Below are positions 33,140 through 44,097 of a stretch of 64,000 bases of DNA, one piece after another (position 1 is the first letter of the stretch; every line of letters begins with the position of its first letter). The stretch lies in contig NW_025064887.1 of assembly GCF_019112545.1 (NCBI RefSeq), positions 1,490,413 through 1,554,412 of the forward strand, written 5' to 3'. Both the position numbers and the translations under genes were made by a program. Below the pieces are notes generated by a model. It was not told the origin of the DNA. It searched no databases and saw only the letters and a list, made by a program, of their open reading frames with translations. The stretch comes from Guyanagaster necrorhizus. Lineage: Eukaryota; Basidiomycota; Agaricomycetes; Agaricales; Physalacriaceae.

Positions 33140-35009
33140 ATGCCTTCGACACCACGACGCAGCAGCGTAGGAACCTCTAGACGTGATAAGCCTCACGTAC
33201 CCTACCGTGGCGACAACCCGGAAGTTGGGAAGAAGACAGGTGTTACAGTGAAACGAGTGACTACTCGCGGCGACGGGTTCGAGCCATTCGAGCAGCTTTT
33301 GCAGCAAGCTGACCAGCGAACGCCACCGGCAAAGAAGAGGGGCAAAAAGCGACGGGATTCTGAACTGGAAGAGGACATCGTGGATGAGGATGGTGAACAG
33401 GATATGGATCTGGATGATAGTAAGCAAAGAATCGTATCAAAACCTTTCAGATCATTAACGTCGCACAGGTCCTATTCATTACATTTCCAACTCTCGAAAG
33501 CCTGCTACACCTTCGTCTTCAAGACGCATTGGCTCTTCTTCACGTCCGGTTGTCAGAGTATCTGACGTGGACTTTGATGAAGTCCCGTCACCTCGCAATC
33601 AGTCCAGTCGATCCAACGGCCGGGGACGATCTCGACTATCAGAAACGGTTACTGCTCATGATCTAATGGATGAAGAACCTGAACATCAAAACAGTGGCAC
33701 GGTGTCCAACGGGGACTATGACAATTTTAGCCAAGATGATGCCCTCTCGCCACGACAAACTAGTTTCATGGAGATGGACCGTGACGATGGCGATGAACAG
33801 CAGGGTGACGACCTTCCTGTTCTCACTTCAGCGAAGAAACCTAAGAAGGGTAAACAACGGGTCACTTTGGAAGAGCCAGAAGAAGACGTTGAGGCCGGTA
33901 TTGCTCACGAACTAGAACGGCTGGATCGGGAGCCTCAATCGGACAATGATGAAGATAATGAGCCTTCCCAGGAACAGGTACGGGTGGAGAAGGCCAAGAC
34001 AAAGAAGAAGGCGCTTAGCACCAGCAGTCGCCGACTGAAAGAGAACCGTAGTGTGTAACATTCCTTGCTTCATGTTCTACAGTTAATGGTTTGTCAGGTG
34101 TGTCACCTGAAGGCGTGCGACGAAGCCAGAGGAGGCCATGTAAGCCTCTGCAGTGGTGGCGTTTAGAGAAGCGAGTGTATGGACGCATAACTGAAGGGCG
34201 TATTCTTGTTCCTGAAGTCAGGGAAATTCGACGGTTAGCTCCAGAGCCTATCGAACCTCTCGGCTCCAAGAAAAGAAAGCGATCTACTCGAAGCAAGAGT
34301 AAAGCACCTGTGGAGTATCCTGATCCTAATCCCGAGAAAGGTTGGGACGATGAGACTAACACGCACTGTGAAGTACTTACATATCCTGACGGTCAACCCC
34401 GCCTGCGGCGTGAGCTTTTGTACCTCACTGTCTCATGCGGACCTGACATGCTCTTCCAGGTATTGCATGTACGGCGCGAATGGTGAATGTCCAACAAGCT
34501 GGAAACAGCAACTGGTTCTTTGAGAAGATCTTCGGCGATGGGAATTTCATGGCTGCTGGGCAGATGCTCATTCCACCGCGAAGTCGAAAGGATTCTAAAC
34601 GTTCAAAGGATAACACTTATGTAGGCTGCATGAAGATTTCTTAGTTTGGAGTATTAATTTCGTTTGCAGATATTTTATGTCATGGAAGGTGCTATTAATC
34701 TTAGGATTAACGAAACTAGCATGATCCTCTGTACTGGTGCCATGTTCATGGTTCCTCGAGGTTAGCAATGCGGACCATTCTCGCACGAGGTTGCGTATTC
34801 TAATCTTTCTGTCAGGCAATACATACTTCATCGAAAATATCTCCGAGCGGGACGCCAAACTGTTCTTCAGCCAGGCGCGTGAAGACACCTCGTTTGAGAC
34901 ACCCCGTATCTCGGCAAGTGGAAGGTCGTCGAGTGCTGGAGCCCGAGGTGGGGGAACGTTGAGTGCTGAGAACTCTGCTCCGAAAAGGGCTGCTTCGTCG
35001 AAGATTTGA
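33140..35009 (+). CDS. MIF2: Inner kinetochore protein CENP-C / Mif2
   Basis: Six exons (33140-33419, 33469-34050, 34098-34409, 34460-34620, 34670-34760, 34816-35009) give 539 residues. CENP-C links CENP-A nucleosomes to the outer kinetochore. The N-terminal block (YRGDNPEVGKKTGVTVKR, about 20-40) is the Mif2 N-terminal region that recruits Mis12-type complexes. A long acidic/Ser-rich middle follows. The CENP-C motif RRSQRRPCKPLQWWRLEK (about 290-310) contacts the nucleosome acidic patch and the CENP-A tail. The C-terminal cupin fold (NWFFEKIFGDGNFMAAG, YVMEGAINLRINETSM, FMVPRGNTYFIENIS) dimerises. Ser/Gly- and Ala-rich residues end the protein. A clear orthologue. Confidence 0.94.
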
Positions 35010-35289
35010 ACGTTTAACTGAGGGACGTTATTATATGACTCTTTCATTTGGATTGTATTCATATCACGTATCACACCACGTATTATTATTATACCTCACT
35101 TCTGCGTCCTGGTCCGTATGACAGCTATGTTTAAATCCATCGTGTTGTATTTTTATTCGTAGGCATTTGGGTTCCTTGATTTGCATTTGACATTGCGCTG
35201 AAAGAGCACCAGTGAAAGAGGGATGAAATCTAGAACAAGTGGATTGTAACCAAGGCAAGAGAATCATCATGGTCTAGGCAAAGCGCACC
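35010..35289. other. Intergenic 3' flank of CENP-C
   Basis: AT-rich sequence with short repeats (TATTATTATTAT near 35,080). No gene is seen. Confidence 0.4.
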
Positions 35290-36560
35290 GTCTGCCAGAG
35301 CAGTGCTCTGAATTTATAGGAAACGAACTTTTTGCGGATCGACGACAACGAAAGAGATACATTGATGTTCTACACCGGCACTAATGCTCTGTCCATGTCC
35401 ATGCTGCCTCAAGTCGACGCGTTGTCGAACATTTTCATGTGCTAAGGTCCATCTTCAACTGGGTAGACTTTGATGAAGATTCCAGTGGGACACTATCTGA
35501 TCGGCGTCTGGCTTTCGATGGACCCTTTGCTCGATCATCAATCATCTGTCACCCACAGGCACATTTCAATTTCAAGGTGAAACGAACGAATAGAAGCAGA
35601 TGGGCGCTCTGATCTACTTCCAATGGACGAAAGGTTACAGCGGAAACATGGAAAGGAGGGAGCTGATGCTCTGGCAGAAGAAGGGGCTCTAATGGGCGCT
35701 GACACAGATGATCCATCAATTTGATGTGGTCAAGCTAACACCATGTCAGAGCTACAGGCTGATATGGGCAAGGATTAGCATAAAGGAACGATTGTCAGCA
35801 CGAAACACAGTCTACCAAATCTTAGCGACTGTGAAGGAAATGAACGGAACAGAACCCCTGGAGACACGTATCTAGACGTCGATTTGTAACAAGGATGTAT
35901 CGCGACCGATCCGTAGATTTCTCTGGAAAGCTTTACAGAAGATTCTGAAGATAGGAACATTCGGGGAGAAACTGGGGCCCCAGTGTGCGATGCGAGGTGA
36001 ATGTCCGCACTGCAAGGTGGCTGAAACTATGATGCATATATTGATAGACTGCCAAATCAAAGGATGTGCTACCTTATGGAGTCTAACCCAAGAATTGTGG
36101 GAGAAAACCGGGAAAGAGTGGGTTCGTCCTTCATACGGCATAGCTCTAGGAGCGACTCTAGTCCAAATTAAAATGCCAGAAGTATGTGTTGACAGAGGTG
36201 CGACAAGACTATACAGGATTCTGATGACGGAGGCTGTGCGTTTCATCTGGAAAATACGATGCCGAAGGTGCATGCAGAGAGGAGACGATGACCCTGCAAA
36301 TCGCACACGAGAGAGCAAGCTAGAACGCACGGATTGATGCGACAGACCGAAGGCTAACGATCGATAGTCTACTTGCTTACCAACGTGCACAAATACGGGT
36401 CGAAAGCATTGAAAACAAAGACGATCCTGTCGACATGGAGGGGCACGTTGCACGACGAGAAAGCCTTGCCGGAGGATCGGTCACCAGAACGGGGTCTTAG
36501 TGGGTATAGTGCCAAGCAGAAAACGGCCACGAGGAAGGCACCGAGTCCCATATGAACTTG
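35290..36560 (+). pseudogene. LINE-type (non-LTR) retrotransposon relic: RNase H to C-terminus
   Basis: Only the 3' part of a non-LTR element survives. Around 35,600-35,700 an RNase H-like segment reads FQWTKGYSGN and, after a frameshift, KEGADALAEEGAL. From 35,990 an open frame carries the zinc-finger-like GECPHCKVAETMMHILIDC and then LWEKTGKEW, the usual post-RNase H domain. The far C-terminus at 36,365-36,555 (LLTNVHKYGSKALKTK, then STWRGTLHDEKALPEDR) matches the end of such fungal elements in a different frame. The RT and endonuclease regions are absent. No poly-A tail or target-site duplication was identified. Confidence 0.75.
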
Positions 36561-37360
36561 AATAATTGTAATGCATTTCTCCATGTAGATCTTCTGGTAC
36601 GGCTACCTCGCTCAGGTTAAATTACCTTATCTCTTCTCCATCCCAGGGGCTTCCCCCCTTCCTAAGCATGCAGGCTGGGTTTACTTGGTTAATTGCCGTT
36701 TTACTACGTACGGCCTACGGGCGTACGATGCTCTACCAAAAAAAAAGAATAGAGGCGGATATGCTACTGGCATCGGCTTGCTGCACCTACACTGACACTC
36801 CTTCGGTGTTGAGAGTACGAGGACTGCAGGTACAGTTGTACGCTCTAAATTAGTTACTGATACTTGCAAATTTTCGCCGTTTACACTGCCACACACCTTA
36901 GCGACCTACCATCTGCTAAGAACCTTACATTTATTTGCACCGCACCTTACTGACACATAGTAGATACATTCTATTTTGTCCTTACAGGTACCATACATAC
37001 CTATCTCAGCGACCTACCATCCGCTAAGATATACATTTTATTTTGTCCTTACAGTCTGATCCTCCCTGTGCTCATATCGCCACGCACTCTCACCACTGTG
37101 TCCTCCCAAGCTCCCAGGTCCACTGCTCAACATTTAGGTTACCCAAAAGGGGTAGCCTATAAGGGTGAAGAAAAACAACATCTGGTCAAGGAAAAATAGC
37201 TGAGTCCCGACACATGTGTACAAGCAATGATGAAGGTGAGATGAAGAAGAAATGACAATATTATCAGCGCGCGAGATCAACTAGTGAATTGAGAATTGTA
37301 AGTAAACGACAACGTTCTAGGACATGTTCGCTCAACTTTGAGCTCCCCTGGTCTGGGGAT
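36561..37360. repeat. Non-coding stretch with imperfect direct repeats and hairpins
   Basis: The 19-base block GCGACCTACCATCTGCTAAG, with one base changed, occurs near 36,901 and 37,010. ATTTTGTCCTTACAG-type blocks occur near 36,973 and 37,042. A near-perfect hairpin lies at about 36,706-36,726 (CGTACGGCC...GGGCGTACG) and another at about 37,135-37,160 (TAGGTTACCC...GGGGTAGCCTA). No gene is supported. The repeats may be debris of a small transposon. Confidence 0.45.
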
Positions 37361-38488
37361 CTAGTAATATGACGGTGGGGCTTCCCCATATTCTGAAGGA
37401 CCAGCAGCCAGATGGGACGCTTGAGTGATGCTTCTGTCCTTGCACTGGCTCTGAGTAATCTTCGTGTGTCGGGAGCCGCACCTATTGATGGAAGATGCAG
37501 CGGTAATTGATGATTGTGTATGATGACCGCCCAGAAGGAATGGCATTATCGCGGAGTCGCTGTGCACAGTCTGGTTGTTGCCGGGAACTTCTGCGGTGGA
37601 CTCTGTGTTAGACTTCAACCTTTGTCTTCTTCGCAGCCGGAATAGAAGAAAGGTAAAGATGCCTAAAACCAGGACGAGAGACCCTGCAACAGAGAATCCG
37701 ACTATGGCGCTTACGTTCGGGCCCTTGGATGGCATGCCAGTGTCCGTGGTAGGCCCGGTTTGGTTATGATCCAATTGACCATCATCGTAGCTGTAGAAAC
37801 CCCATGAATTGACTGTTGATGTAAGCAGTGATGGGCACATACGAATACACGAAAGCGTCGAAAAGGGCTAAGGATTTTATTCCGCCAACGTGTCCGTTCT
37901 GAAGTGTGAATCTGTGCTGACCAGCAGGAATAGAAGTGTTGGAATACACGGTAACATTATAATCGTAAACTGGATTTCCGGGAGCTGCCTTTGTGAACTG
38001 GCCAACGAGATTGTCGTCAATGTAGAAGCTCATGTCTGAGTCCCCGTCGGGTGAAGAAGTGGTTTCGGCGAGTATGCATTTCACATAGATGGCTGTGCCT
38101 GGTATAACTTTTTAGAAACTCTTTTATTTTATGAATGAGAATGTGATCCTCACCGTTAAACGAGGTGGATACGTTGTATATCTGATTGGGACTAACTTGA
38201 CCTTCAACATCCGCATCGTGCTACGAGTCATGGATATAAACGAACGTTGAACGATTTCAAGGTCAGCCTCACTGTAGAATCATGCCATGTTCCGTCAATT
38301 GCTCTTGAGGCATTAGGGTGTGCAGTACAACCTGTACATTGTAATAGGCTGTTGGTCCATCCATTGTCAGGAGAGTAAAACAAGGAAGGACTTTGATCGT
38401 CGATGGTTACGTTGACAAGCTTCCCTTGCGCTGAGGACTCAAGCAAAAGAAAGCCGAGGAGAACATGTTGCCAGAGTGGCTGCATCAT
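37361..38488 (-). CDS. Single-pass plasma-membrane protein, secreted N-terminal domain
   Basis: Four exons (38488-38273, 38220-38154, 38098-37843, 37790-37361) give 322 residues in frame. It has a signal peptide (WQHVLLGFLLLESSAQG) and an extracellular domain with DDQSPSLFYSPDNGW, LQCTGCTAHPNASRAIDGTW and NQIYNVSTSFNGTAIYVKC. The latter is the galactose-binding-like layout common in Agaricomycete cell-surface proteins of unknown function. Several N-glycosylation sites follow. One transmembrane helix (AIVGFSVAGSLVLVLGIFTF) is followed by an Arg-rich stop-transfer sequence and a cytosolic tail ending in PPSYY, a PPxY-type WW-domain or ubiquitin-ligase docking motif. A fragment of a paralogue lies inverted about 1 kb away at 39,312. 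No function is known for the family. Confidence 0.85.
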
Positions 38489-39311
38489 GGAATGGAAGGG
38501 AGAGCAAGCACAGATAGTGTTTCATTACAATCCATTTCTGGATGAAGATGGGTCGACATAGTAGCCATACAAAACTTTGTTGTTCCAATTACTCGGTCTC
38601 AGTGTTGATGATAATGATCGCTAGTAATCATTGCAATCTGACAGACCAGAAGGACTGCTATCATAGCCTGAGAACGCAGAATAGTAGACGTAGATTGACA
38701 CGGCGAATGCATAGCCTTATCCAAGCGTGTGCACGGCATAGACGAGTCGTAGACAGGAAGAGCTCGGGTTTCCGGCACGACAAGGCCAATGCCGCAGAGT
38801 CGGCGATCAGCCAAATTGAACATGAACTTCACTACCACCATGATCATCATCCTGATCCTCACTTAGAATGGTGGCCGCTTGAGCATGACATCTTCTGTTA
38901 GGAAACAACAATCTACGTAGTAATAAGTACGTTTAATGTGTAGAGTTAAGAAAAACGTACTTCACCCGAATGGTTGTAAAAGACCGAGGTACATCAGAAC
39001 GAAAATAATTATAAATAGGTGTAACTCCGAAAAGGCCGACGTTGGGTCTCGACCTCTTGACATCTTCACTGGTCACAGAGTTTGTCAATCGCGCACCTTA
39101 TATCATTTCAAGTTCTGACCACACAGCTAGTAATATCTTGTGTCGGTTTGACTTTTTCAGGCAGAACTTCATCATACAGATGGTCTCTTGCTTTTGTTTC
39201 TTGACATCGAACTTGCCCAGTAACAGGAACTTCGGTCACTGATCTGCACCATGGGGACTACTCAGACGAGATGATATCCACCTTCTTGATGGTTACGGAA
39301 CATGTATTATA
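38489..39311. other. Non-coding stretch between membrane protein gene and its relic
   Basis: This must contain the promoter of the minus-strand membrane protein gene. Frames on both strands around 38,540-38,900 are open for about 90-120 codons, but their products are rich in His, Arg and Met and show no family resemblance. I do not call a gene. Confidence 0.4.
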
Positions 39312-39480
39312 ATGCGGCCCGCAAATGCAGCACTACGATCTTCCCACCTCCAGCGCCTCGTCCTAGCGATTCACCTGTTTTGCGTATGCTCTTCTCTTAT
39401 TTGTATCCTTCTGGCTCTCAAGGGTACTATCCAAGGAAAGCTTGTGAATGCTATCATCGATGATCAGACCCTTTTTCTGT
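39312..39480 (+). pseudogene. Relic first exon of a paralogue of the 37.4-38.5 kb membrane protein
   Basis: The frame starting at 39,312 has a hydrophobic leader (LVLAIHLFCVCSSLICILLA) followed by GKLVNAIIDDQTLFLFYSAE, clearly related to GKLVNVTIDDQSPSLFYSPD in the minus-strand gene. After GLG at about 39,505 the similarity is lost. It is on the opposite strand to its relative, so the pair is an inverted duplication in which this copy has decayed. I could not find the rest of the domain, the membrane helix or the tail further on. Confidence 0.65.
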
Positions 39481-42099
39481 TCTACTCTGCTGAAGATGGG
39501 CTGGGGACATACCCTCCGAGAGCTTACCGACATTTATCACCTTCACTTCGATCAGTAGCAATCTGTAAGGATATTTGACTTCATATGATATCAGAACTGT
39601 CTGATTTCCTCAATGACTACGCCTCCAATGTCTTGCACCGCCGCCAGCCTCGTATATGACTGTAGGTCATTTATCATGACCCATCCCGACTCCCGGCGCA
39701 GTACATTCATCATGTCAAGCTGATTCATAGATTTTCGAAGCCTATAACCGGAGATACAAAACTGGAGAATTCATACTTGGCTTGTCTATCCCGAGCGTCG
39801 TGTTGTGGAATTCCAACTACCAATTTCCGGGATGGCAGGATTCTGACCATTTCTGGTGCTTTCAGATGCTATGCGCACCATCTTTTGCCTATGCCGGGTT
39901 TGTCGGTCTGATTATCTTATCCTGAACTGCCACTATCATCTTTTCGGGTATGGATTCGCAGGAACTTCAAGTCTCGCCATCAGCGTTTCAGTGACATACA
40001 CAAGCATCCTGTATGCGATGCAACTGGGAAGCATGCTATTGGGGCGCTTCCGGATGCTTCCTTGATATATATCTCTCACAAACCGGAGCTTCTACACCGG
40101 AGTTGCTTCCCCCTGCCAAAAGTGATGGCCATTATCTTGCTTTGGGAATCACGATTTCTGAATTTGGCTGATACAATCTGGGATGAAACCATTCTTTGCT
40201 GCAAGGAGTAAGCCTCGCTTTAGCCGGTCCTGGTCCTGTAGTGCTGTTAGATCCACTCAGCCTATGTCCGCACGTGTCCATGAATCCCAAACATGCATGA
40301 CTCGGTATCAAGGTTCTCACAACTCGCTGAAAGTCATATTTGCATCCATGACACTTTTTGCGCATATCAGACGGGGTTTCTACGACCGTGAAATCTCGTA
40401 CAATGACGTTCAGTTGTCTCTCACATAGTCGCCGTTTCGATACCGTTCCCCACGGCGTTCCCATAACTGGAAAGCTGAGCATCTGTATCGGGTCAGATCG
40501 CACGTATATATGATGCAGATCCTACAAGGTTTTACCTCGTGGTCGCTCCCACAGTGCCATGAGAGTATTGCATTTCTGACTCACTGTGTCTCCTCTTAAG
40601 GAATTGTCCTTCCCCGTTATTTGGCTACCCTTCTAGTGCATACCTGCCAGAGAATTCCTCTGGTGATGCCTGTGCTCTCGTTCTTTTCTTCGTGTTTTTC
40701 CCGAAGTCAGGATTCACTAGTTATGCCTGACTACTATCGCACCACTCGCGTGGAGGATTACGGACCTTACTTGAGGACTGTGCAGTCAAGTCCGGAGTTA
40801 TATGTTTGTTTTTTCTCTATCTCAAATGCGTGGTCCTTGTGTTAAACCAGAGTTTTCAGACTCGCTCCCGCGCTATGGCACAGGAAGGCCAGGAAGACAG
40901 GTCCAGCTTTCTCCTGGTGAGTTCGTCCTTCGATGCTATATCCCTTGTAATATGATAGTTTGTTTAGCCTAACTTTGACAACGGTGACTTTGGTTCTGAA
41001 AGCGACACCGATGCTCAGCAAGATCATTACAAATGGCATGATCGCTTTCAGGTGTTTGGGGTATTGCAGACTCTTTCTATCCCGGATACTCTTAACGAAA
41101 CTTTGCAGAGAGTTTTGGCCCTCTTCAGACGACGTAACTGAAAGCACAGCCGTACGCAGTACTGAGGTGGTGTCTGTAACTGCCAGGCGGCCATCAATCT
41201 CTTGTCAATCTTCTTATATATTAACCATTGACCTTCTTACACTAAATAGTGCGTCCGCCTACTTGTATAGTAGTATTCAAGTCAACAATCGAGAAACATA
41301 ATCGGCGAGAATGTTCACCACGACCTCATCTGGGAAATGTATCCATCTATACTCGGGACTTAGATGTAAGTTCCCATATAGCGCTCTATAGCACTTGATA
41401 GCACCCATAACTAGGGTGCATTTCCAGATGTTGTAGTGAATTCGAAAAGTTCTACAGGACCTTGACTCCGGCTGGTTAAAATTCCGAAGCATTTTTACTA
41501 CTGGCGCCGATTCGACATGCGTGGTCTGCATCCCTGACAAGATGTATGTGCAGAAATTGAAGTCTCCGTGACGGTATCAGCCTCTGCGAAGTTCTCAATC
41601 CGTCAAACCCGGGAGCGGCCTAAATATAGCGTGGGAGTGCCACGTGACTTTTACGGCGACCAACCTTCCATTGCCAGCGAGGCCCTCCGTGTCGAAGGCA
41701 CAAGTCTACAGTATGCTTCGACGCAGCATCTACCCGAACAGTACGGACACATTTTTGGGGGTCCTACACCGACCAGTACGTATATTATGCAGACAGTGAC
41801 ACAGATCCTAGTCACTGGAAGGCGCGGTGTAAGAATGAACATGTTCTTCGTCAGGCTCTTCTCTTGCAACCATCGTGACAAGTAGAACATTATGCATCAG
41901 GCCTCATGCATCATTCTGAAGGATCCGGTCGTACTCAGGGTACAGGGTATGATTCGCTTGCGGTTGGCCGCTGCTTCAAGGTATATATGTATCATTTTGA
42001 AGAAAACGAAATAGCCTTGTCTCCATCGTCTTCGTTTCTCTCTTCGTTTGGTCTGTAGGGTTCTTCCTTCGCTCTTCCAGTTTTCTCACATGTGTTCAG
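39481..42099. other. Gene-poor stretch with no supported intact gene
   Basis: About 2.6 kb with only short frames on both strands. Around 39,640-40,140 the plus strand reads like a decayed protein (RLPAQYIHHVKLIHRFSKPI, then stops), but I cannot place it in a family. Around 41,568-41,885 a 105-codon frame is similarly anonymous. The 3' part should include the promoter of the F-box gene at 42,100. Confidence 0.45.
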
Positions 42100-43512
42100 T
42101 TGAAGCTCAAGCATCATGCCAGAGGGGAATTTAGTGGTGCTCGGCAAAGCTCAATTAGAACACGGTTTCAAGTCGCCATGTCGATGTGCCACGCAAGAGA
42201 CCTGTCCCCCAACGGGGAGATCAGGTTGGTCTTCTACTTCCCCTTAGCCGTGTCCAGTTTTACTGACCAGAAAGCTATCCTAGCCATATCGACAATACCA
42301 AACGAAATTCTGTCAGAAATATTCGTCGCCTATTCCCGGTCTCGACTTCGTGACGTGTGGGAAGTGAATGAAGGGCCCCGATTGTTGGAGAAGATTTGCG
42401 CTTTATGGAGAGATGTTGTTATATCTTCTCCTCGCGTGTGGTCTTCCTTTGCTGTGGTTGCACGACATGATAGTGGCCATCCATTAATGGTCAGCGCGCT
42501 GAAAACCTATCTCTCTCGGTCCGCGACCTGTCCACTCTCGTTTACATTCACAACTGGATTCTCTAGCAGCTCCCACCTTCTTCTCGACGTGCTTGTGTCA
42601 CATTCTGACCGTTGGACCAATGTCACTTTTGACATGCCATTATCACTGTATCGAATTTTCACGCCAATTCATAATCGTCTTTCTCTCCTGCACTCCCTGT
42701 CTCTTAAAGATACTACCACATTTCAAAAAGATATGCGCCCCGACCTCAATCCATTCCAGTTCGCTCCCCGATTACAGAAATTGACCCTTTGCAGACGCTG
42801 GAACCTCGTCCAGGATTCATTTCCTTGGCATCAATTGACCTATTTCTCCGACGAAGGTGGATGTACCACGCTCCCAAACGTGTTATTTTCCATGTCCCGT
42901 TTGGAGGAATTGGTCTATCGGCCAACTGCGAAGGACATCCTGATAACGCCCGAGGTGCATGTTCTACCACAATTAAGGAAGATCCGTATACTATCAGGTT
43001 ATCACCTGAACGCCTTCCTTGATAGTGTATCGATGCCTTCTGTTCAGGAGATCACGTTGGACGACATGTGTCTCCGTTATGAGACGAAATGTGTCACCCA
43101 AGTCCTTCAAAACCTTCTCGTTCGCTCCAGAGCATGTTTGAAAACGCTCAGTATTGATCACCTTGCGTACGGCGATGCCTCGTACCTTCTATGTTTATTC
43201 CGATGCACCCCTCGTCTGACGAGCCTCAGTATACGATACTGGTCGTCGCAAGAGCTGTCAAAGTTGTGTAGGGCATTGTCGGAGGACTCCAGCGTTCTAC
43301 CCGACCTACAAACTATCAGCTTGCAAAGCGACCTCACCACCACCGTTTATGATGTGGTAGACATGATTAGGCGCCGTTGGCGTCCTACGTCTGGTAATGA
43401 CAAGCGACTCCAGTCGGTAAAGCTGTCGGGCTATCCCATCTACGATATGCCATCCCTGCTGAGCTTGCGAGGCTTCTGCGAGGAGGGATTGGATGTGCGC
43501 TTCTGCATGTAA
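42100..43512 (+). CDS. F-box domain protein with leucine-rich C-terminal region
   Basis: One uninterrupted frame of 470 codons. The F-box-like motif ISTIPNEILSEIFVAYSR (about 66-83) is followed by LEKICALWRDVVISSPRVWSS, the standard layout of the large Agaricomycete F-box families, which recruit substrates to SCF ubiquitin ligases. Residues about 150-460 are leucine-rich with irregular LRR-like units (LHSLSLKD, LQKLTLCR, LKTLSIDHL, LTSLSIRYW, LQSVKLSGYP), the probable substrate-binding solenoid. The first 60 residues before the F-box are unusually long and unlike the family, so the true start may be further in, or a short upstream exon may exist. Substrate unknown. Confidence 0.85.
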   Translation: MKLKHHARGEFSGARQSSIRTRFQVAMSMCHARDLSPNGEIRLVFYFPLAVSSFTDQKAILAISTIPNEILSEIFVAYSRSRLRDVWEVNEGPRLLEKICALWRDVVISSPRVWSSFAVVARHDSGHPLMVSALKTYLSRSATCPLSFTFTTGFSSSSHLLLDVLVSHSDRWTNVTFDMPLSLYRIFTPIHNRLSLLHSLSLKDTTTFQKDMRPDLNPFQFAPRLQKLTLCRRWNLVQDSFPWHQLTYFSDEGGCTTLPNVLFSMSRLEELVYRPTAKDILITPEVHVLPQLRKIRILSGYHLNAFLDSVSMPSVQEITLDDMCLRYETKCVTQVLQNLLVRSRACLKTLSIDHLAYGDASYLLCLFRCTPRLTSLSIRYWSSQELSKLCRALSEDSSVLPDLQTISLQSDLTTTVYDVVDMIRRRWRPTSGNDKRLQSVKLSGYPIYDMPSLLSLRGFCEEGLDVRFCM

Positions 43513-44097
43513 TCATCTATATCGAGAGTCTTGTTTCACTTTGAATGTGAATTGATATGCTCGTCAGGAAAAGGCATCTGGCAAAATTTATCGTTGAACT
43601 ACGTCGAGAGAAGTGCTGATGCGGGGACGTTTCGGACATGTTCCTCTCCCCTACGTATGCTGAACATATTGGTACCCTCAAAGCAGGACCAAGGACGCGA
43701 ACGGGTCAACGATTCAGTCAGGTGATGTGACAAGCAATTTGCTGTGAAGCTTGAGGCTCGAGGCCTGAGGCCTGAGGCTTTGCGGTCGCTTTCTGCTACA
43801 AAGTACACCACATTGTTGTACAACAGTAGCATTCTCATTGTGCTTGTCAGCTTGAAGATCCTGACCACCCAGATAGTATCACCACATTCCTTTGCCAGTT
43901 ATGAAATCCGGACGCCGTTCTGATGGCAAGGTATGTTATTGCTTCAAGTCCATTGTTGAGCATGCCACTTACTTTGACGAAAAGCCGCGGCGCTTATTGT
44001 CCAAACATTATGAGGCCACCTAAAGTCCAGCCGCCCTCGATATATAACATGTCCGATTCTCTCGAATCCGCACCCCTCGCTCATCGTTTTATTAAGG
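43513..44097. other. Intergenic region between F-box gene and hypothetical gene
   Basis: About 585 bases. A tandem GAGGC run (CTTGAGGCTCGAGGCCTGAGG at about 43,749) is present. Short frames have no recognisable product. Confidence 0.4.

Noticed and set aside
37790..37843. Apparent one-base frameshift at the last junction of the membrane protein gene
   Set aside because: Using the acceptor at TTTCTACAG (exon from 37,790) instead of the nearer CAACAG closes the frame with a normal 52-base intron.
38542..38901. 119-codon plus-strand frame and its antisense partner
   Set aside because: Both strands are equally open, products are His/Arg-rich or Met-rich, with no homology I can name.
40842..41301. 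Opposing frames of about 100 codons with a hydrophobic stretch
   Set aside because: The hydrophobic run is short, no exon partners join in frame, and neither strand resembles a known membrane protein.
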